Translations under genes and position numbers: made by a program
The notes under the pieces: model-generated
The model's input: only the letters and a program-made list of their open reading frames with translations
Databases searched by the model: none
What the model was told of the DNA's origin: nothing
In this document: positions 1-9,579 of the stretch, one piece after another
Layout of the letters: each line of letters opens with the position of its first letter
Position numbering within the stretch: position 1 is the stretch's first letter
NCBI RefSeq assembly: GCF_904846215.1
Contig: NZ_CAJGZK010000008.1
Coordinates: forward strand, 62,001 to 126,000
From: Psychrobacter glacincola
GTDB taxonomy: Bacteria; Pseudomonadota; Gammaproteobacteria; Pseudomonadales; Moraxellaceae
Length of the DNA: 64,000 nt
Direction of reading: 5' to 3'

Positions 1-324
1 ATCGAGTCCAGCAGGCACGATTGCAAGCAACTTTTCACCCAAGTCTATTGCTGGCTGATGGGTCAAACCACCAAACATCACGTGCGCCATTTTGCCCAAT
101 TGCTTAATAATCGCCGCATTTAGCTTGGGATGATTATAGCCGTGCACGCTTGCCCACCATGACGACATACCATCAATCAGGCGCGTCCCATCTTGGGTGA
201 CGATATAAATACCGTCAGCGTGGTCAATTACGATATTCGGATAAGTCGGCGGCAGGCTTGCATAAGGATGCCAAAGATGTTGCTGGTCAAACTCGCTTGT
301 CGATGGCTCAGATAAGATGGTCAT
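1..324 (-). CDS. bioA: Adenosylmethionine-8-amino-7-oxononanoate aminotransferase, N-terminal part
   Basis: This is the first 108 codons of a PLP-dependent class III aminotransferase that makes 7,8-diaminopelargonate in biotin synthesis; the rest lies beyond the window edge. The visible protein begins MTILSEPSTSEFDQQHLWHPYAS and contains HLWHPY, DGIYIVTQDGTRLIDGMSSWW and VHGYNHPKLNAA. These match the BioA N-terminus, including the substrate-site SSWW segment. The ATG lies three bases after the ferredoxin stop codon, so the two are probably co-transcribed. The ribosome site is weak. bioB sits alone about 28 kb away, so the biotin genes are scattered here rather than in one operon. The identity is secure; only the C-terminal two thirds, with the PLP lysine, is unseen. 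Confidence 0.9.
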   Translation of the reverse strand, partial: MTILSEPSTSEFDQQHLWHPYASLPPTYPNIVIDHADGIYIVTQDGTRLIDGMSSWWASVHGYNHPKLNAAIIKQLGKMAHVMFGGLTHQPAIDLGEKLLAIVPAGLD

Positions 325-327
325 GTT

Positions 328-606
<279 letters not shown>

Positions 607-647
607 CTATCTATTAAGAAATACGCAATCTAACACAGATACGCGAC

Positions 648-1190
<543 letters not shown>

Positions 1191-1254
1191 CTATATGCTA
1201 GCAAATTTTGCCTAAACTTAATACTTATCTGCTACATTTGTCCTAACAGCTAAC

Positions 1255-1284
1255 TTACATTTTTGTAAGGTGCTTTGCTACAAT
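1255..1284 (+). promoter_or_regulatory. Possible smpB promoter
   Basis: TTACAT (1255-1260) and TACAAT (1279-1284), 18 bases apart, resemble sigma-70 boxes and lie upstream of smpB. The -35 region overlaps a small inverted repeat, CTTACA/TGTAAG. The leader also carries a short hairpin (AAGGG/CCCTT, about 1364-1388) immediately before the GGAG ribosome site. This is a by-eye prediction. Confidence 0.35.
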
Positions 1285-1399
1285 AGGCGGTTCGACTCAT
1301 CCCTCTTATTATTTATAATAAAAGACAATCTATATTAAAGGGTTCGGATGAGGACTGTTAGACAAGGGCAATATACTTTGCAGCCCTTATGGAGAAATT

Positions 1400-1876
1400 A
1401 TGTCAAAAAAATCAAGAAAACCGGACAATCAAATTTGTGCCAATAAAAAGGCTCGCCACGAGTACTTTATCGAAGAGACATTTGAGGCAGGTCTGGCGCT
1501 ACAAGGCTGGGAAGTCAAAGCCATTCGTGCCGGTAAAATGACCATTACTGAAGCTTATATTATTTTCCGTAATAATGAGGCATTTCTATTTGGCGCACAT
1601 ATTCAGCCGCTGCTATCTAGCTCGACGCACGTGAGCCTCGATAGTATCCGTACGCGTAAGCTCTTGCTCAATCGCCGCGAGATTGAGAAATTATTTGGGG
1701 CCGTCAATCAAAAGGGCTATGCCTGCGTGCCGTTATCCTGTTATTGGAAAAACTCGCTGGTGAAATGCCAAATTGGTTTAGCGCTCGGTAAAAAACAGCA
1801 TGACAAACGCAAAACCCTTAAAGACCGTGATTGGGAACGTGATAAGCAGCGCGGCTTTAAACAGCATTTAGATTAA
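1400..1876 (+). CDS. smpB: SsrA-binding protein
   Basis: A 158-residue RNA-binding protein that delivers tmRNA to stalled ribosomes for trans-translation. The conserved core is visible: [33 protein letters not shown] near residues 15-48, the ALFGAHI-like segment (FLFGAHI), [10 protein letters not shown], and the C-terminal basic tail [22 protein letters not shown], which folds in the decoding centre. Length is typical. The ATG follows GGAG by seven bases. It is a single-gene unit divergent from coaD and followed by a strong terminator. No tmRNA gene was recognised nearby. Confidence 0.97.
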   Translation: MSKKSRKPDNQICANKKARHEYFIEETFEAGLALQGWEVKAIRAGKMTITEAYIIFRNNEAFLFGAHIQPLLSSSTHVSLDSIRTRKLLLNRREIEKLFGAVNQKGYACVPLSCYWKNSLVKCQIGLALGKKQHDKRKTLKDRDWERDKQRGFKQHLD

Positions 1877-1901
1877 AACTTATCTATTTACGCTATGACA
1901 A

Positions 1902-1940
1902 AAAGGACGATTCACTATTAAGTTGAATCGTCCTTTTTAT
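1902..1940 (+). terminator. Rho-independent terminator after smpB
   Basis: A 13-base perfect stem, AAAGGACGATTCA / TGAATCGTCCTTT, with a nine-base loop and a T tract. It can also act on the opposite strand for transcripts from the RarD-like gene. Confidence 0.88.
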
Positions 1941-1986
1941 TTGTCCAACTATCTTCTTTGATAACACTCATTTTTATTGTTAAAAA

Positions 1987-3009
1987 TCAAATTGCTTCAG
2001 TCGTTTTGTTGATTTTTGACTCTTTCTGAGCGCGACGTAGTTGACAAACACCGTGGGTAATCAAACAAACAATACCTAACCAAATCAGTCCATAACTATA
2101 AATCATTGCTGATTCAAATGGATTGCCCAAAACGGTTATTGCCAAAATGAACAACAATGCTGGCTCCAAATAACTCATCATGCCATAGACGTTCATTGGC
2201 AACATTTGACTGGCATCGACGTTGGTTTTCATCGCCAGCACGCTAAGTACACCCAATCCTGCCAGCATTATAATAAAGAAACCCGAACCGCTAACAAGTA
2301 TCAAACTACTTGGAGCAATAAAAAATAAATAAGCCAAGGCAAACGGCGCGAATATCGTTAAGTCAATCAACAGCCCAGTCACTGCACCAATACCTTGTAA
2401 ACGGCGCAGAATATAATAAATAGGATACGTGCCGCACACCCAAAGAGTAGCCCAAGAGACGCTTTGTGTACGTACAATCTCACTACCGACTCCGACTGCA
2501 GCAAAAGCAACCGCCAACCATTGCAGGCGGCTGAGCTTTTCGCCAAACAGCACGCAACCAAACACCACCATCATCAGTGGAAATAAAAAATAGCCCATCG
2601 CTGTCTGTACGCCTTGCCCATTGACGGGTGCCCACATAAATAACCAGAACTGACTTAAGAATATCGGCGTGGGCAATAGTAACCATGCCCATTGTTTAAC
2701 AGAGCCTAGCGCTTTTAACTTATCCATATGAAAACCTAAGCGCCCACTAATAAGCAGATAGCCTATCAGTGCCGCCCACATCGCCAGCATCCGCCAGATA
2801 AAGACTTGTGTCCCTGATAACGGTGCTAAAAAGCTGCTATAAGCATAAAGTACGCCAAATAACACGTTGGATAAGATTGCTAGTGCTACACCCATCATCA
2901 AAGTGCGCTGCTGCACGCTGCCTTTCGTCCACATTGCTGGCAATGGCAAGCGCGCGACAGTCGTTGCTAGCGTATTTGCGAAGACAGTAGAGAACATTGA
3001 AGTAGACAT
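1987..3009 (-). CDS. RarD-like DMT (EamA) family exporter
   Basis: A 340-residue integral membrane protein of the drug/metabolite transporter superfamily with about ten predicted membrane spans in two EamA repeats. The N-terminal segment (NVLFGVLYAYSSFL, LSGTQVFIWRML, LISGRLG) and the central QFWLFMWAPVNGQGVQTAMGYFLFPL resemble RarD proteins. Members are thought to export small metabolites or amino acids, but no substrate can be read here. About 30 residues before the first span are extra or may reflect an overlong start; the ribosome site at the ATG is weak. It is divergent from an Lrp/AsnC regulator across an AT-rich gap. That is the usual arrangement for an amino-acid exporter under local Lrp-type control, so regulation by that neighbour is inferred. 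Confidence 0.85.
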   Translation of the reverse strand: MSTSMFSTVFANTLATTVARLPLPAMWTKGSVQQRTLMMGVALAILSNVLFGVLYAYSSFLAPLSGTQVFIWRMLAMWAALIGYLLISGRLGFHMDKLKALGSVKQWAWLLLPTPIFLSQFWLFMWAPVNGQGVQTAMGYFLFPLMMVVFGCVLFGEKLSRLQWLAVAFAAVGVGSEIVRTQSVSWATLWVCGTYPIYYILRRLQGIGAVTGLLIDLTIFAPFALAYLFFIAPSSLILVSGSGFFIIMLAGLGVLSVLAMKTNVDASQMLPMNVYGMMSYLEPALLFILAITVLGNPFESAMIYSYGLIWLGIVCLITHGVCQLRRAQKESKINKTTEAI

Positions 3010-3283
3010 AAAAACACCGTAAGTTTAAATAGATTTTAGAAAACCAGTTGTTAGCTTTTAGCTGTTAGGGCTAAGCTTTGGTTGCTAGGCTTGGGTTGCT
3101 CATCTTTGATTGATAGCGTCTATTTTACTGAGTGATGGTGAGATATTATCTCTATAAAAGCCAATTTATAAATAAATTTATCTTTTTATCTAATTAAAAC
3201 TAAATATTTTCTTATTTTTTAATTTATAGTGATAATAACTATAAAAATAGTTAATGAAAATACTTGATAGAAGAGAGAACGCA

Positions 3284-3751
3284 ATGAGCCAAATTTTAGA
3301 TAATACTGACAAGGCTATTTTGAATTTACTGCAAGATGACGCGACCTTGCCACTAAAGACCGTCGCCGAGCACGTCAATGTGTCTATCGCTACGGCTCAA
3401 CGTCGCGTGCAAGCACTGATAGACAATGGGGTGATTACTAAGCAAGTGGCTATCGTCGATCCTAATAAGGTTGGTTATAGCTTGACGGCGGTAGTAATGG
3501 TAGAGATGGAGCGCTCGAATAACTCTATGCAGCATCGATTTGAGCGTTTGATGAATGCCCAGGCGCAAGTGATGAGCTGTTATGAAGTATCTGGCGATGC
3601 GGACTTTATGCTCATGGTGAGTGCTAAAAATATGCAGGATTATCATCAGCTCACTCGCAATTTGCTCACTTACGAAAATAATGTACGTAATTTTAAGAGT
3701 CAATTTGTGATGAATTTTACCAAGAGTGGTACGAAGATTTATCTAGATTGA
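3284..3751 (+). CDS. Lrp/AsnC family transcriptional regulator
   Basis: A 155-residue regulator with an N-terminal winged helix-turn-helix (LDNTDKAILNLLQDDATLPLKTVAEHVNVSIATAQRRVQAL, about residues 4-45) and a C-terminal RAM/AsnC ligand-binding domain (VMSCYEVSGDADFMLMVSAKNMQDYHQL). The GD-D-ML signature of the effector-binding fold is present. I chose the ATG at 3284 because AGAGAG lies about eight bases upstream and MSQILDNTDKAIL matches the family's start; an in-frame ATG 30 bases earlier lacks support. It probably responds to an amino acid and controls the divergent exporter; both points are inference. Confidence 0.92.
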   Translation: MSQILDNTDKAILNLLQDDATLPLKTVAEHVNVSIATAQRRVQALIDNGVITKQVAIVDPNKVGYSLTAVVMVEMERSNNSMQHRFERLMNAQAQVMSCYEVSGDADFMLMVSAKNMQDYHQLTRNLLTYENNVRNFKSQFVMNFTKSGTKIYLD

Positions 3752-3933
3752 TAGCTGCTTTTTGCCTAATAGCTATCGATAGATTACTCTGTGCTATCAA
3801 TTACTTATCATTAATGGTTTATAACATCATGAACGTTATTCATGTTAAAATGAGCGCCTTTAAATTAGCCATTAACTACCGTTATCCATAATGGCTATTA
3901 TATATATGCATATTTTCTGATTAAGGTTATCCC

Positions 3934-6381
3934 ATGTCTGCCGATACCATCGCCCGCACCGCCTTTAAACAAGGTACCAAACCCCTTTACGACTACGACA
4001 AACATTGGGCGAGCTGCTACGAGCCTGCGCCTTATTTGCCGATGAGCCGCAAAGAGATGGATGAGCTTGGCTGGGATGCCTGCGATGTCATCATTATCTC
4101 GGGCGATGCTTATGTCGATCACCCAAGCTTTGGTATGGCGATTATTGGGCGCTTACTAGAATCACAAGGCTTTCGCGTCGGTATCATTGCTCAGCCAGAT
4201 TGGAAGAGTAAAGATGCCTTTATGGAACTTGGCAAGCCAGTCTACGCTTATGGTGTGACGGCAGGTAATATGGACAGTATGATTAACCGTTATACGGCTG
4301 ATCGTAAGATCCGTAGTGATGACGCCTACTCTCCTGGCAACGTCGCGGACAAACGTCCTGACCGCGCGGCCATCGTTTATAGCCAGCGCTGCCGTGAAGC
4401 CTATCCTGATGTGCCGATTATCTTAGGTGGTATCGAAGGCAGTCTGCGCCGTATCGCCCATTATGATTATTGGTCAGATAAAGTACGCCGTAGTATTTTG
4501 CTTGATGCCCGTGCCGATGTCTTATTATATGGTAATGCTGAGCGCGCCATCGTCGATGTGGTACACGGTTTATCTAAAGGCTATAGCTTTGAGCAAATGA
4601 GCAATTTGCGCGGTACAGCATACTTGCTCACGCCGACGCGCCGTCATTGGCAAGCGGGCATGACCGAAGTTGCCAGTAATGATGTCGATACCGTCGGTCG
4701 TGTTGATCCTATTATCAACCCCTATGTGATGACGGAAGATCTTGACCAGTGCTCAATTGAACAAGATAAGCCTAGCGACTCTCCTGTTGGACAATCATTA
4801 TCAGGAATGTCAGGGCAATATCCAGGATTTGTGTCTGAGCCGGTGACCAATAAAATTTTGAATACTGACCAAGTCGATGAAGAGACGCAAGTTGTACAAA
4901 TGCGCGGCTTTAATAAACCAATGACAGCGCGCAAGCATAAGATAAAGATGCCGCCACGTGAGAAAACCGTTATTCGTTTGCCTGATTATGAGCATGTCAA
5001 ATCTGACCCTGTGCTTTATGCCCATGCCAGCCGTATCTTGCATCTTGAGACCAATCCGGGTAATGCACGTGCGCTGGTACAACGTCATAGTAGCGGCGCC
5101 GGTAATTCACATACCTCTATCGATGTGTGGCTCAATCCGCCACCGATTCCACTTTCAACGGAAGAGATGGATTATGTGTTTGACTTGCCTTACGCTCGTC
5201 TGCCGCATCCAAGTTATGGCGATGCGCGTATCCCTGCTTATGACATGATTAAATTTTCGGTCAATATCATGCGTGGCTGTTTTGGCGGCTGTACTTTTTG
5301 CTCTATCACCGAGCACGAAGGACGCATTATCCAAAACCGCTCAGAAGAATCTATCCTACGTGAAGTCGAAGCGATTCGTGATACTGCACCGAACTTTACC
5401 GGCGTTATCTCTGATCTTGGTGGTCCGACTGCCAATATGTATCGTCTAAACTGTAAAGATGAGACCATTGAGAAAAATTGCCGCAAGCCGTCGTGCGTTT
5501 ATCCTGATATCTGTGAAAACCTAATCACTGATCACAGTAATTTGACTCAGCTATATCGTAAAGCGCGTGATATCAAAGGCGTGAAGAAAATCCTTATTGC
5601 CTCTGGTCTGCGTTATGATTTGGCGATTAAAGATCCTGAATATGTTAAAGAGTTGGTCAGTCATCATGTCGGTGGTTATCTAAAAATTGCCCCTGAGCAT
5701 TCAGAAGAAAACGTTTTATCAAAAATGATGAAACCCGGCATGGGCAATTATGACAAATTTAAAGCCATGTTTGAGCAGTACAGCTTCGAGGCAGGCAAAG
5801 AGCAGTATTTGATTCCCTACTTTATCGCCGCCCATCCGGGTACCAAAGATGAAGATATGATGAATCTTGCGCTATGGCTAAAAGGCAATGGCTACCGCGC
5901 TGACCAAGTACAGGCTTTTTACCCAAGCCCGATGGCGACCGCAACCACCATGTATCACACCCATAAAGACCCACTGCATAAAATCAGCCGTGACGAAGGT
6001 GATGTAGATATCGTCAAATCTGGTAAGCAGCGCAAATTGCACAAAGCTTTCTTACGTTACCATGATCCAAAGAACTGGGTAATGCTACGTAAAGCGCTAC
6101 AAGAAATGGGACGCGGTGATTTGATTGGTAAAAATCGTGGCTGTTTAATCCCGCCATTTAACGCCAGCTTAGAAGGTCGTGATGCCGCACAAGACAGCTA
6201 TCAGTCGGCGCGTAAGAAAAACAGCCGTCTAGGTAATGACTCAGTGAAACGTAGCAATAAAACAGCTGACAGCTGGTCGAGTAAAGCTACTGCGGGCAAG
6301 AATACGGGTGGCAAAAAGCAAGTGAGCAAAGGCAACTTCCAAACTCAGCATACGGGCTTACCACCACGTAAAACGAAGTAA
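3934..6381 (+). CDS. ygiQ: YgiQ family radical SAM protein
   Basis: An 815-residue member of the UPF0313/YgiQ family. The N-terminal half has the family signature [16 protein letters not shown] text ([35 protein letters not shown]) and [16 protein letters not shown]. The radical SAM cluster motif is [19 protein letters not shown], about residues 447-465, with CxxxCxxC. Further conserved blocks are [32 protein letters not shown] and [17 protein letters not shown]. The basic, low-complexity tail (about 60 residues) is typical. It presumably reductively cleaves S-adenosylmethionine; its substrate is unknown. A linker near residues 260-330 is longer and more variable than the core. It is a single-gene unit with its own terminator. 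Confidence 0.95.
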   Translation: MSADTIARTAFKQGTKPLYDYDKHWASCYEPAPYLPMSRKEMDELGWDACDVIIISGDAYVDHPSFGMAIIGRLLESQGFRVGIIAQPDWKSKDAFMELGKPVYAYGVTAGNMDSMINRYTADRKIRSDDAYSPGNVADKRPDRAAIVYSQRCREAYPDVPIILGGIEGSLRRIAHYDYWSDKVRRSILLDARADVLLYGNAERAIVDVVHGLSKGYSFEQMSNLRGTAYLLTPTRRHWQAGMTEVASNDVDTVGRVDPIINPYVMTEDLDQCSIEQDKPSDSPVGQSLSGMSGQYPGFVSEPVTNKILNTDQVDEETQVVQMRGFNKPMTARKHKIKMPPREKTVIRLPDYEHVKSDPVLYAHASRILHLETNPGNARALVQRHSSGAGNSHTSIDVWLNPPPIPLSTEEMDYVFDLPYARLPHPSYGDARIPAYDMIKFSVNIMRGCFGGCTFCSITEHEGRIIQNRSEESILREVEAIRDTAPNFTGVISDLGGPTANMYRLNCKDETIEKNCRKPSCVYPDICENLITDHSNLTQLYRKARDIKGVKKILIASGLRYDLAIKDPEYVKELVSHHVGGYLKIAPEHSEENVLSKMMKPGMGNYDKFKAMFEQYSFEAGKEQYLIPYFIAAHPGTKDEDMMNLALWLKGNGYRADQVQAFYPSPMATATTMYHTHKDPLHKISRDEGDVDIVKSGKQRKLHKAFLRYHDPKNWVMLRKALQEMGRGDLIGKNRGCLIPPFNASLEGRDAAQDSYQSARKKNSRLGNDSVKRSNKTADSWSSKATAGKNTGGKKQVSKGNFQTQHTGLPPRKTK

Positions 6382-6420
6382 TTAAATGACTATTGATTTG
6401 CTGTCATACAGTGGATCAAA

Positions 6421-6456
6421 AGCGCCTATCGACTAAATATCGATAGGCGCTTTTTT
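6421..6456 (+). terminator. Rho-independent terminator after ygiQ
   Basis: A 12-base perfect stem, AGCGCCTATCGA / TCGATAGGCGCT, separated by seven bases, followed by TTTTTT. Confidence 0.9.
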
Positions 6457-6497
6457 ATTTGACTCTGAAGCGGTTTATGATGTTTGTTAAAATTAAG

Positions 6498-6635
6498 TAT
6501 AGTCAATGAAAAGTAATATCGACACATTATGTACTGCTGGTATCAATTTTTCTTGCTTGCTGTGCCTACGCAGACAGAGGCTGCAAAAAATTTGTACCAG
6601 CAGTACCGTCGCGTTTCTAGAGTATTTTGACTATA
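6498..6635 (+). repeat. Dispersed hairpin element, type 1, copy 1
   Basis: A 138-bp element bounded by TATAGTCA and TGACTATA. The inner arms GTACTGCTGGTA (6531-6542) and TACCAGCAGTAC (6595-6606) are perfectly complementary around a core containing CTTGCTTGCTGTGCC and GCAGACAGAGGCTGC. The whole unit can fold as one long imperfect hairpin. It is intergenic between ygiQ and a lipoprotein gene, 124 bases before a second copy. Confidence 0.9.
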
Positions 6636-6758
6636 AATCACAAGTTTATCAAAAACCCTAAAATAACCGTTACAGTAATCAGTGATTACGTAACCCAGTG
6701 AACATGTAACAAACAATTTCTAACATTCTTTAAAGACTGTTATCGTTACTATATGCGC

Positions 6759-6905
6759 TATAGTCAGTTCAAAATAAAAGCGATACGATTGTAATACGTG
6801 CTATTGGCTATAATTTTTTCTTGCTTGCTGTTCGCAGGCGTGACAGAGGCTGCAAAAAATTTATAGCCAATAGCACTGTATCGTTTTTAAAATGAATCGA
6901 CTATA
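6759..6905 (+). repeat. Dispersed hairpin element, type 3, copy 2
   Basis: A 147-bp relative of the neighbouring copy with the same TATAGTC/GACTATA ends and core (CTTGCTTGCTG, GACAGAGGCTGC). The arm sequence is wholly different: GTGCTATTGGCTATA (6798-6812) pairs 15/15 with TATAGCCAATAGCAC (6862-6876). The apical loop is shortened. Confidence 0.88.
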
Positions 6906-6965
6906 TATGCTTAACGCATAGTTAATAACAAATACACGATGACTTCGATACTTTTGGAGAAAGCC

Positions 6966-7376
6966 ATGAACACCCTAACCAAACTTGCTACTGCTCTACC
7001 TACTCTTGCTCTACTAAGTGCTTGTGCCACCACTGCTCCTACTACGCCAAATACACCTGCTTCAGAAAATGTGACTGACGCCGCTTATGATCGCATGGCA
7101 CCAGCGCCTTATACCTGTACTGATGGCAGCACTATCAACGCAAAACAGTCAATCAATAAAAAACAAGTGATGCTAAACGCCACACTGCCCAAAGTAAACT
7201 GGGCAAATCAGCCAATCATCTTAAATGGTGCAGTACAAGGTGATACCGCAAGCTATGTCAATGAGTCGAACCCAGAAGTGATCTATGCATGGCACATGAA
7301 AGGCGACAAAGGTATCCTCGCCATGAAATGGGCTGACGGTAAAGCATACCAAGTGAATTGCCAAGTGGGTAGATAA
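6966..7376 (+). CDS. MliC-like lipoprotein (putative lysozyme inhibitor)
   Basis: A 136-residue predicted lipoprotein. The signal peptide ends in the lipobox LLSAC near residue 20, followed by a Thr/Pro/Ala-rich linker. The folded part begins YTCTDGSTINAKQ and ends in the pair YQVNCQ; the two cysteines could form the disulfide of MliC/PliC-type inhibitors of C-type lysozyme. The central VIYAWHMKGDKGILAMKW resembles the WTKG-type motif of that family. The ATG at 6966 is chosen because GGAG precedes it by seven bases and the lipobox spacing fits; an upstream in-frame ATG has no such support. The family assignment is by motif resemblance only. Confidence 0.7.
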   Translation: MNTLTKLATALPTLALLSACATTAPTTPNTPASENVTDAAYDRMAPAPYTCTDGSTINAKQSINKKQVMLNATLPKVNWANQPIILNGAVQGDTASYVNESNPEVIYAWHMKGDKGILAMKWADGKAYQVNCQVGR

Positions 7377-7440
7377 TGATTTCGGTTTAATCGTCCATTG
7401 ATAACGATAAACCTATAATTGTTAAACTTAGCATTACTAT

Positions 7441-7469
7441 AAACAGTCATCATTTGGTGGCTGTTTTTT
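7441..7469 (+). terminator. Probable terminator
   Basis: AAACAG...CTGTTT stem with G-T pairs in its upper part, followed by a T tract, downstream of the MliC-like gene. Confidence 0.65.
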
Positions 7470-7633
7470 ATGCCTGCTCTGTTAAACGGTTTATATAAAA
7501 CGCGCCTTCTTAACTGACCTGCTAAAATAAGAAATAGCCCTTTTTTGCATTTCGCTAGAGAAGCACATAAAAAGCTGTCAAAATAGCCCATGTATAAAAA
7601 CATCTCATGACTTATCATAAATAGGATACCTCG

Positions 7634-8170
7634 ATGCCAAAGCGTCTTATAACCATGCTCATTATTACGACTGCCAGTATCTGGGCGCTAACAGGCTGCG
7701 ATAATAGTGCTGATACTACGGCTAAAAAAACGGATGCGGCGGTATCGACGACGGACTCAGCGGCGGCAAAGACTATTGATTGGTCAGTCATGGATAGCGG
7801 TGAGAAGCCAGCCGATCTTACTAACTATCCATATCCGTTTGCACTTGATAGCCAAAATGTCAGCGACTACGCTGATTATTTTAAAGTTGATAATGCCACT
7901 GCTCAGCATAATCTGACAGTGAGTATGGCAAGTAATGAAGCGCTATCAAAAGCGTTGGATCAGCTCAGTGAAAGTTATGTCTCGCATGAGTTGACTGATG
8001 ATAAAGATATGACACTGATCATTCATACCACGCCTGATATCGCAGCTAGCAGCTATGATTATGTCCTGACTGGGAACTTTGCAAAAGGACTAGTGCTACC
8101 TATCGTGATTCAGCCAGATGGGAAGAAAAGTGATGTGAAGGGGCATAGTAAGGGTGAGCTGCCAGAATAG
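7634..8170 (+). CDS. Hypothetical lipoprotein
   Basis: A 178-residue protein with a lipoprotein signal peptide (KRLITMLIITTASIWALTGC, cysteine near residue 22) and an Ala/Thr/Asp-rich linker of about 25 residues. The soluble domain contains DWSVMDSGEKPADLTNYPYPFALDSQ and DITAD-free repeats of no obvious family. It is expected to be anchored in the outer membrane facing the periplasm. I do not recognise the domain. It follows the MliC-like lipoprotein but has a terminator between, so it is likely transcribed alone. An IS5-type transposase scrap lies just downstream. Confidence 0.75.
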   Translation: MPKRLITMLIITTASIWALTGCDNSADTTAKKTDAAVSTTDSAAAKTIDWSVMDSGEKPADLTNYPYPFALDSQNVSDYADYFKVDNATAQHNLTVSMASNEALSKALDQLSESYVSHELTDDKDMTLIIHTTPDIAASSYDYVLTGNFAKGLVLPIVIQPDGKKSDVKGHSKGELPE

Positions 8171-8280
8171 GGGGTTTAATAGTCTGAATATAGTGCTATC
8201 AAAACTGCCAATGCTTTAACGGATGAGCAGCGAGAACTACAAGTGACTTATGCTGTCAATCCGGTTATCAAGCACGGCAC

Positions 8281-8403
8281 TTAATTGAGAACTTCTTTGC
8301 TAAAATTAAGCAGTACCGTACAATTGCCACTCGATATGACAAGCTAGCTCGTCATTTCTTGAGTGCTATTCATCTGGTTTATTGTATTGTTTGGCTTAAT
8401 TAA
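8281..8403 (+). pseudogene. IS5-family transposase, C-terminal remnant
   Basis: The frame from 8281 reads LIENFFAKIKQYRTIATRYD then KLARHFLSAIHLVYCIVWLN and a stop. This is the characteristic C-terminus of IS5-family (IS427-like) DDE transposases, with E-N-F-F..K..R.IATRYDK and the terminal I-WLN. Nothing upstream continues the frame into the rest of a transposase, and no terminal inverted repeat was found. It is therefore a roughly 40-codon scrap. Its end overlaps the end of the decayed TerF-like gene on the other strand, so an insertion followed by deletion probably helped destroy that gene. Confidence 0.75.
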
Positions 8404-9021
8404 TGACACGCCCTAGTATCAATCCTATCTCGCGTGCTTCTTTTAGCCAACTTGGGAACTCTTCTAGCATGTTCTCGTACAAGGCTTCTTCGCTAATGTC
8501 ATCCAAGTCATCTAATTCGAAAAAGTTGCAGTTATCAATCACGCGCCCTGTCATGTCGTCTAATTTTTTTAAGATGCCATAACCACGACCACCCAAGCCC
8601 ACAAATTGCCAAAACATAGGAAGCTTTGCCGCTTCAGTCATGACTTTAGTGATTGCTGCCAAATACCAATCTCTAACGCTTGAATTTGATTGAGTGGGGT
8701 GTCGGCTGATAATACAAAAAATAGGCTTTCTATCTTAGTAGCCAGTTTGGATAAATTAACTCCAAACTCGGCTTGAATGCCTTTATTAGTCGTCGGCTAC
8801 GACTCGTAATGGGTGAGCTTGATTTGCCCGCAAGGTGAGGTTGGCTGATTGTAAAATACCATGTAATCATCATTGATCAGTTTGCCCGCTGCGTCTAAGG
8901 CAAAGCAGCTGATATCCATCTCTATCGGGCTTTGGCGAATAAACTTAAGCGTGATTGGTGCGGTGTCGTCAATAGCAAGATTGCTTAAAGGCGCGCGTTG
9001 TCCGACGGTGAGATGGTTCAT
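8396..9021 (-). pseudogene. Decayed TerD-vWA (TerF-like) stress protein gene
   Basis: Three pieces in two frames look like parts of one gene. From 9021 the frame encodes a TerD N-terminus (MNHLTVGQRAPLSNL, then MDISCFALDAAGKLINDDYM and VFYNQPTSP), stopping at 8797. Another frame (about 8791-8640) continues as FGVNLSKLATKIESLFFVLS, like the later part of a TerD domain. From 8662 the first-phase frame resumes with KLPMFWQFVGLG, YGILKKLDDMTGRVIDNCNF and a final EFPSWLKEAR block, which is the C-terminus of the vWA domain of TerF proteins. The middle of the vWA domain (about 150 residues in intact members) is missing. So the gene has at least one frameshift and an internal deletion. No other ter genes are present. 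Confidence 0.72.
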
Positions 9022-9165
9022 GGTGTTCCTTACGTTAGCGTGTTATTCCTTTAGAGATAATATAGCGTAATTACTGATATTAAAGAAATACTCACCTTGA
9101 AAGAAAGAACGGTTTATGAATTAAAAAACTATATTTTACAAGTAAATATTTTCACTGTATAAAAA

Positions 9166-9579
9166 TTAATGGCTATTATAAATATAGTCATATACCTCAT
9201 CCAGTGTAAATAATATGAAGTATACTAAATCAACGCCTCCAACAGACAAAGTATTATAATATCTACCTGAGTCCACATTGAGCTTGTCACATACTCGCTT
9301 ATCAAAAGTGACACAAACCTTTGTTCTTAATTTTACAGAACTATCACTTTTAAGCGCATCAAACATAATATTTTCATAAAAATAGTTAAACTTAACATTT
9401 CTGTTTTTAAAGTCTAAATAAGTTATTTGGTTTTCAGGTTCTATATATGAAAACTCGCTTATACTAAGTTTATTTAAAAAACTCCTGACTACTTCGTTAA
9501 TATATTTTGATGATATATCATTTTTTATATTGGAATTGAAATCCAATATATAGTTACTTTCAAAGCTAGAGTTATGCAT
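9166..9579 (-). CDS. Unknown small protein, third gene of the McrB/LlaJI-like operon
   Basis: A 137-residue protein I do not recognise. It begins MHNSSFESNYILDFNSNIKN and has a mixed charged/aromatic composition; no membrane span, metal-binding cysteine set or nuclease motif is evident. The C-terminal part (VGGVDLVYFILFTLDEVYDY) is hydrophobic and may pack in a fold or interface. The ATG overlaps the stop of the nuclease gene by eight bases (ATGCATAA), so translation is probably coupled. Codon use is as AT-rich as in the two upstream genes, consistent with acquisition as one unit. It could be a specificity, regulatory or immunity-type subunit; no evidence separates these. Confidence 0.75.
   Translation of the reverse strand: MHNSSFESNYILDFNSNIKNDISSKYINEVVRSFLNKLSISEFSYIEPENQITYLDFKNRNVKFNYFYENIMFDALKSDSSVKLRTKVCVTFDKRVCDKLNVDSGRYYNTLSVGGVDLVYFILFTLDEVYDYIYNSH

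Noticed and set aside
1364..1388. Hairpin before smpB as a riboswitch
   Set aside because: A five-base stem only, with no conserved aptamer features.
6498..6635. Hairpin elements as ordinary terminators or REP sequences
   Set aside because: They are much longer than either, have no T tract at the right place, and true terminators lie separately beside several copies.
8183..8284. A frame reading SAIKTANALTDEQRELQVTYA after the lipoprotein stop
   Set aside because: It is protein-like but about 33 codons long, has no start or recognised family, and does not continue the transposase frame.
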